NCBI GenBank assembly: GCA_934621605.1
Contig: CAKTUZ010000008.1
Location: 26,524-90,523, forward strand
Length of the DNA stretch: 64,000 nt
Origin: an uncultured bacterium
GTDB lineage: Bacteria > Vulcanimicrobiota > Xenobia > Xenobiales > Xenobiaceae
Direction of reading: 5' to 3'
The notes under the pieces are model-generated. The model was given only the letters and a program-made list of their open reading frames with translations. It was not told the origin of the DNA and made no database searches. Within the stretch, counting starts at the first letter, position 1. The number at the start of each line of letters is the position of its first letter. Positions 60,157 to 64,000 of the stretch are shown here, piece by piece. The translations under genes and the position numbers were made by a program.

Positions 60157-60280
60157 AAAAAGTCTCCGTTGCGGCAAATTTAAAGCGGAGTTTAGCCTAT
60201 AGCAAAGCGAAAGGCTTTTCTACGCCTGGAGCTTGCTATAGGCGTAAACGCAGCCAACAGACGTAAGAAACGGAGACTTT
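60157..60280. repeat. ~120-bp imperfect inverted repeat, possible structured RNA
   Basis: Outer arms AAGTCTCCGTT (60160-60170) and AACGGAGACTT (60269-60279). Inner arms 60190-60208 and 60231-60249 share GCCTATAGCAA. On the minus strand the structure ends in TTTTTAG, terminator-like. No gene family recognised. Confidence 0.65.
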
Positions 60281-60420
60281 GATATCTGTGCCTTGGTATC
60301 GCTTTCAGCTACGAAATGTCAGCTTGTGATGAAATGGACGCGCTAAAAGCCAAAATTTGGCGCATAAATTAAAGCTAGTATAATGGTTAATGTTTAGGAA
60401 AGGTTTTTTAGATAAAAATA

Positions 60421-62112
60421 ATGCGTAAAAATGCTTTTGGCTTTGCTATTGGTACTGCAGTAGTTGGCTTAAGCTTGGGTTTAGCCATATATGGCTGCGG
60501 CGACAGCGGATCTACTACGCCTAATCCTTTGGATGGCTCTACGCCCAATCCTCCGATTGTAGAAACCAGTAAAGTTATTTTTGACTATAACGTTTTGAGT
60601 AAAAGTTTGGCTAAAACTGATGTTGATGCCAAGATAGCTACTGTAAAGTATGCTTTTAGCGGCACCAATGCAGAAAAAGAAGCGTTTACCGATATAAAAG
60701 ATGCTTACACTTACACCTTTGAGCACAAGAGCGAAGCTTACGAGCAGCAAGTGACTATCGACGAAGTAAATACTGGTGCCGATAAAGTTACTGCCGCTTA
60801 TTATGATAGCGACAACAATTTAGTAGCTATTGGTATTAACGATCTGGAATGGAATCAAGATAGCAAAATAGCTCACGTCAGCCAACCGCGCATAGATATT
60901 ATTGACGAAAATTCCACAGTTATTTTAACTGCCGAGCCTTATGTGGTGACTAAAGGCGAGCAAACCGCTCTTACTTTAATGGTAACTCCCAGCATAGATG
61001 GGGCTGACGCTGTCGATATGACCGCTTTTGCTTCCTTTAGTGATATTGACGAAAAAGTGCTGGCCCCTGTAGCTGAACAGCCTGGCCTTTATACCGGTGT
61101 AGAATACAGCAGCGAGGCCGGCTTATTGCCTACAGCTACTATTGGCAAAAATATCAAAGCTACTGTCGATCAGCCTATTTATGTTACCGATCAGAAGCTC
61201 ACTTCTCTGGAAATAATACCCGCTGACATAGATGGCGTCAAAATTACTGTTTTAGATAAACAAGAATTTTATGAGCCCTACGAAGGCGGCCAGTACTTCC
61301 ATATGCTTTATAGCGACGAAGTATTAAAAGATAATGGCTACATGCTTAGCACTGTAGGTAAAAAAGTTGTAACTTTACATCCTAAAAATGACTATAGCGG
61401 CGCTACTCCGGAAGCTCCGGTTATAAATGCATCAGCTAACGATCAGCCTATGCAAGTTATTGCTTCCTATAGCAATATTGAAGGCCAAGGCCCCGTTCCG
61501 CCACAAATGGATGTAACCAACGATGAAAATACCACTATTGAGTCTAAGCGCGAAGTTCGCACTTGGGCTACTCCCAGCGCAACTGATGTCGATTATATGA
61601 CCGTAAATGGCAACGTGCTCCATGTAGACGGCGTCAATACTAGCGACAACTTCTATTCCGTTTCTGCTAAATATAACGATGTAACTAGCAATTCACTTAC
61701 TGTGGCCGTCAGCAGCGCTTCAGCTTATGTAGCTTTTGTCAATAAAGATACTGGTGAATGGATGCCTAATCAAATTAAGTACGTAAATGGTGGAGTAAAT
61801 GACTACAATATGTCTTTGGCGGCTATGGTTCGTACTAACAGCATCTGGAAATATGGTGAAAAATGTGACTTATATGTAAGTGACATTATCGACATTCCTA
61901 CAACTTGGATTGCTGAAGGACAGTATCCTAATGTAAAAGACGTTGATGCTGATTCAAGTAAGATTACCGAATATAAGCAAACTGCTACTGGAGCTAATAG
62001 TTACAGTTTGAAGTTAGGCGGATGGCCTTCAGCTGAAACCTATTTAAAAATAGATCGCCCTACCGAAGCTACCTATCCTGTGTTGTACAGCACTCGCGTA
62101 GTTAGATGGTAA
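60421..62112 (+). CDS. Lipoprotein paralogue 4 of 4
   Basis: 563 aa from ATG 60421, lipobox AIYGC with Cys26. Linker PNPLDGSTPNPPIVE is identical to that of paralogue 2, at DNA level over 65 bases (60523-60587). The body is nearest to paralogue 1: VDMTAFASFSDIDEKVLAPV, PIYVTDQKLTSLEIIPADID and AYVAFVNKDTGEWMPNQIKY. It ends with IDRPTEATYPVLYSTRV, a motif (DRPxxATYP) shared by all four. Probable surface lipoprotein of unknown function. Confidence 0.75.
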   Translation: MRKNAFGFAIGTAVVGLSLGLAIYGCGDSGSTTPNPLDGSTPNPPIVETSKVIFDYNVLSKSLAKTDVDAKIATVKYAFSGTNAEKEAFTDIKDAYTYTFEHKSEAYEQQVTIDEVNTGADKVTAAYYDSDNNLVAIGINDLEWNQDSKIAHVSQPRIDIIDENSTVILTAEPYVVTKGEQTALTLMVTPSIDGADAVDMTAFASFSDIDEKVLAPVAEQPGLYTGVEYSSEAGLLPTATIGKNIKATVDQPIYVTDQKLTSLEIIPADIDGVKITVLDKQEFYEPYEGGQYFHMLYSDEVLKDNGYMLSTVGKKVVTLHPKNDYSGATPEAPVINASANDQPMQVIASYSNIEGQGPVPPQMDVTNDENTTIESKREVRTWATPSATDVDYMTVNGNVLHVDGVNTSDNFYSVSAKYNDVTSNSLTVAVSSASAYVAFVNKDTGEWMPNQIKYVNGGVNDYNMSLAAMVRTNSIWKYGEKCDLYVSDIIDIPTTWIAEGQYPNVKDVDADSSKITEYKQTATGANSYSLKLGGWPSAETYLKIDRPTEATYPVLYSTRVVRW

Positions 62113-62130
62113 TTAGCCAACACTAGTGCA

Positions 62131-62166
62131 AAAAAGGCAGCCCACCAATGGTGAGCTGCCTTTTTT
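62131..62166. terminator. Bidirectional terminator between paralogue 4 and the cupin gene
   Basis: GGCAG-CCCACC and GGTG-AGCTGCC form the stem (62136-62160) with A6 before and T6 after, serving convergent genes. Confidence 0.85.
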
Positions 62167-62175
62167 AGCTATAAA

Positions 62176-62559
62176 TTACAGCCAGCTGGGTTTAGCCATA
62201 TCTTCAGACATTACACCATCAGTCATAGTGAAGTGCTCTAAGCTATTGGCTTTAGTCTGAATGCAAAGGTATTGCAAAGCAGAATCGGCAGCAGCCTTTA
62301 AGCAACGCTGACCTTTAGGATCGATGCGGAAGCAATCGCCTTTTTTAATTTCGGTTTCAACTCCGTCCACAAAGAGGAGGCCCTTACCATCCAAAACGAT
62401 ATAAATTTCCTCGTTCTCTTTGTGAGAGTGAACAAAAGGCACACCAGCTCCGGCAGGCAGAGAATTGTAAGAAATTTCCGCTCCGGTTAAGCTGAGCATA
62501 TCGTGTAATTCAACGCGATTTTCCTCAAAATTGATATGTCCCAATTTATAATTAGCCAT
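62176..62559 (-). CDS. Cupin-domain protein
   Basis: 127 aa. The double-stranded beta-helix is shown by PFVHSHKENEEIYIVLDGKG (metal ligands His, His, Glu of motif 1) and KKGDCFRIDPKGQRCLKAAA (motif 2). AAGGAG precedes ATG 62559. A palindrome identical in core to that of the MarR promoter lies at 62590-62601, so it is probably under MarR control. Substrate unknown. Confidence 0.85.
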   Translation of the reverse strand: MANYKLGHINFEENRVELHDMLSLTGAEISYNSLPAGAGVPFVHSHKENEEIYIVLDGKGLLFVDGVETEIKKGDCFRIDPKGQRCLKAAADSALQYLCIQTKANSLEHFTMTDGVMSEDMAKPSWL

Positions 62560-62589
62560 GATTTGTTACTCCTTAGTTTATAGCTTTAA

Positions 62590-62601
62590 TTCGATATCGA
62601 A
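62590..62601. promoter_or_regulatory. MarR-type operator upstream of cupin gene
   Basis: TTCGATATCGAA, a perfect 12-bp palindrome 31 bp before the cupin start; the same core occurs at 63078-63089. Confidence 0.7.
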
Positions 62602-62647
62602 CTAAAACCAGATAAAAAATTGCCAAATTGGCAAATAAAGCAAATTT

Positions 62648-63064
62648 TTACTCAATACATTTACCTAAAAGTTTTTCCAAAGTTTCGGCTTCAGCATTGG
62701 TGAGTTTCTCGGCAACTAAATTAGTCAGACCTTGAGAAATCTTTTCAAAGATTGGTTGTAAAGCCAAACCTTTTCCAGTTAAGCCCACCAAAGTACTGCG
62801 CGAATCTTCAGGATTGGGCCAACGCTTAATATACCCGCTCTTTTCTAACTTGTCGGCCAAAACCGTCAAAGTAGATTTGCTGCGCCGTACAAACTTAGCC
62901 AAATCGCTCATAGTGCACATTTTGTGCATGAATAAATAGGCTAGCATATCTCCGTGGCTAGGCGACAAACTTTGCAAACCCGCTTTTTTAAGCTCGGCTA
63001 GCAAGTAAGCATTGCCCTTTTCTCTTAGACGAGAAGCATAACGGAAAATGTACTGATATTTCAT
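62648..63064 (-). CDS. MarR family transcriptional regulator
   Basis: 138 aa from ATG 63064 (MKYQYIFRYASRL). Winged helix: LSPSHGDMLAYLF, CTMSDLAKFVRRSKSTLTVL, ADKLEKSGYIKRWPNPEDSR with the wing Asp-Ser-Arg, STLVGLTGKG. The frame continues upstream to 63112 but crosses the promoter. Autoregulation and control of the cupin gene are suggested by the shared palindrome. Confidence 0.88.
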   Translation of the reverse strand: MKYQYIFRYASRLREKGNAYLLAELKKAGLQSLSPSHGDMLAYLFMHKMCTMSDLAKFVRRSKSTLTVLADKLEKSGYIKRWPNPEDSRSTLVGLTGKGLALQPIFEKISQGLTNLVAEKLTNAEAETLEKLLGKCIE

Positions 63065-63070
63065 GGCTGC

Positions 63071-63099
63071 AATATAGTTCGATATCGAACCATTGTCAA
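63071..63099 (-). promoter_or_regulatory. marR promoter with operator in the spacer
   Basis: On the minus strand TTGACA (63099-63094), 17 bp, TATATT (63076-63071). The spacer contains GTTCGATATCGAAC (63077-63090). The predicted transcription start falls on or beside the ATG at 63064. Confidence 0.8.
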
Positions 63100-63229
63100 G
63101 AGGGGTAAACATTTTTTTGCGAGTTTAGGCAGCGGACTCATGTTCACGTTGGCTAGCTCCAGCATATTGAAGTAAAATTTTGCAATGTAGTAAAGTTACA
63201 ACTAATATACCAAGCAGAGGAGGCGAATT

Positions 63230-63697
63230 ATGATTCTGTATCACGGCAGTAAAGAAATTACAGAATCACCGGAAATTCGCATTCAAAGATATAATAAAGA
63301 TTTTTATTTTGGGTTTTATTGCACGCTAATACCGGAACAAGCTATTCGTTGGGCTATCCGTTTTAATGGTGTCGGCTACTTAAATGAATACGAGTATACT
63401 CCGAATGATAATTTGAGAATTAAACACTTCGACGAAATGACTGAAGAATGGTTAGATTTTATCGTAGCTTGTCGTCTAGGAAAAGCTCATGACTATGATA
63501 TTGTAGAAGGGCCTATGGCCAATGATACCATTTTTAATTATGTGCAAAATTTTGCTGACGGAAGAATCAGCCGCGAAGCTTTCTGGGCTTTGGCTAAATT
63601 TAATAAGCCCATACATCAAATTAGTTTTCATACAACCAGAGCTTTAACCACCTTATCTTTTGTAGAATGCAGTGAAGTTACTAGTGAAAAACAATAA
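63230..63697 (+). CDS. DUF3990 family protein, possible ADP-ribosyltransferase-like toxin
   Basis: 155 aa behind AGGAGG. ILYHGSKEITESPEIRIQRY, NKDFYFGFYCTLIPEQAIRW resembles the DUF3990 opening, where KDFGxGFYxT is usual; here the first Gly is Tyr. LDFIVACRLGKAHDYDIVEG is the second conserved part. The fold has been proposed to be ART-like. It overlaps a small partner gene, a toxin-antitoxin-like layout. Confidence 0.7.
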   Translation: MILYHGSKEITESPEIRIQRYNKDFYFGFYCTLIPEQAIRWAIRFNGVGYLNEYEYTPNDNLRIKHFDEMTEEWLDFIVACRLGKAHDYDIVEGPMANDTIFNYVQNFADGRISREAFWALAKFNKPIHQISFHTTRALTTLSFVECSEVTSEKQ

Positions 63698-63923
63698 TGA
63701 CTTATTCTATACTTGCAGTTTGTTAGAATTTATTGGCCGAGAGCGTAAACTTAAACGATCAGAATTAGTCAAATTTTTAGGGGAAAAGACTATAGCTAGA
63801 ATATACAATTATGCCGACGTTTTCCACTGTGAGCCTATAGCTAAAACGGCTGATGATTTTATAAGATACCCAGCCAGAAAACCCACGGTCTTTAGACCGT
63901 GGGATGAATGGCGTCAACTTTGA
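63684..63923 (+). CDS. DUF3791-like partner, C-terminus replaced by IS-end sequence
   Basis: 79 aa from GTG 63684 (GTG 63672 also possible), overlapping the DUF3990 gene by 14 bp or more. DLFYTCSLLEFIGRERKLKR, VKFLGEKTIARIYNYADVFH match the DUF3791-like proteins that accompany DUF3990. After DDFIRYPARKP the codons run through a perfect hairpin (63882-63903) and the reading ends WDEWRQL. The native tail therefore seems to have been replaced. Confidence 0.65.
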   Translation: MKNNNDLFYTCSLLEFIGRERKLKRSELVKFLGEKTIARIYNYADVFHCEPIAKTADDFIRYPARKPTVFRPWDEWRQL

Positions 63924-63930
63924 ACGAAAT
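63882..63930 (+). mobile_element. IS200/IS605-like end hairpin (remnant)
   Basis: CCCACGGTC-TTTA-GACCGTGGG (63882-63903) followed by ATGAATGGCGTCAA is the look of terminal hairpins of IS200/IS605-type elements. No tnpA or tnpB lies to its left, so it is either a remnant or, less likely, the edge of an element. Confidence 0.5.
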
Positions 63931-63948
63931 GCAGCCTTGCTGTAATAT
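63920..63948 (+). promoter_or_regulatory. Promoter near the right edge
   Basis: TTGAAC (63920-63925), 17 bp, TAATAT (63943-63948). A Shine-Dalgarno AAAGGAG lies at the very end of the window, so a rightward gene should start just outside. Confidence 0.6.
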
Positions 63949-64000
63949 AATATTCCGGTAACACACATGGTACTATTCTAAATCTATAGAAAGGAGAAAT

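Noticed and set aside
60157..60280. 6S RNA or known ncRNA
   Set aside because: A long imperfect hairpin alone is not enough; no consensus bubble or flanking genes recognised.
54612..62112. Repeats among lipoprotein genes as a CRISPR-like array
   Set aside because: The repeats are coding paralogy at ~2-kb spacing, without short regular spacers; no cas genes.

Overview
The window looks like chromosome of a Gram-negative-type (diderm) anaerobe of about 45-50% GC with Firmicutes-like gene order. LPS heptose synthesis (gmhA), Lgt/LspA, four lipoproteins and a large methylmalonyl-CoA carboxyltransferase argue for a diderm, propionate/succinate-handling lifestyle. rplU-prp and rimP-nusA-ylxR-infB-rbfA-nrnA argue for a Negativicutes- or Synergistota-like lineage. 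No 16S rRNA gene is present, so this placement is inference. Non-ATG starts (GTG, TTG) are common.

Left third (1-31.8 kb) is core genome. It holds mmdA (cut by the left edge), a large GT-C-like membrane protein, gmhA, a beta-lactamase-fold hydrolase, rplU-prp, lspA-lgt, tRNA-Arg(CCT), a protein O-mannosyltransferase homologue, a RluD-type pseudouridine synthase, an NPCBM/TPR pair, secDF, a lytic transglycosylase, a zinc-ribbon/TIM-barrel/DUF4127 operon, the leftward rimP-nusA-ylxR-infB then rbfA-nrnA block, groES-groEL and an aminotransferase. Oddities are a RimP that stops at its SSPG motif, an attenuator-like terminator in front of rimP, a Cys-rich GroEL tail and prp without a neighbouring rpmA.

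The middle (31.9-45.4 kb) is a defence/addiction island around tRNA-Tyr. It holds a YefM/YoeB-type pair, an AbiEi/AbiEii-like pair bracketed by 83-bp direct repeats, a frameshifted YhcG-type nuclease, a Panacea (DUF4065) toxin-antitoxin pair and a type I restriction-modification system. The R-M locus reads as a DNA-inversion switch: hsdM is followed by a half-length hsdS, a full-length hsdS lies in opposite orientation, an identical 18-bp sequence occurs inverted in both, and a tyrosine recombinase gene sits next to them before hsdR.

The right third (45.5-64 kb) starts with a MATE pump, a VOC protein and a ferredoxin-type aldo/keto reductase. A compact envelope-type operon follows: B12-type radical SAM enzyme, 913-aa polytopic protein, 89-aa membrane protein and an LPG-synthase/flippase-like protein. 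Then comes an array of four paralogous ~550-aa lipoproteins with structured intergenic DNA. The window closes with a cupin/MarR pair sharing a palindromic operator and a DUF3990/DUF3791-like pair whose last codons run through an IS200/IS605-like end hairpin.
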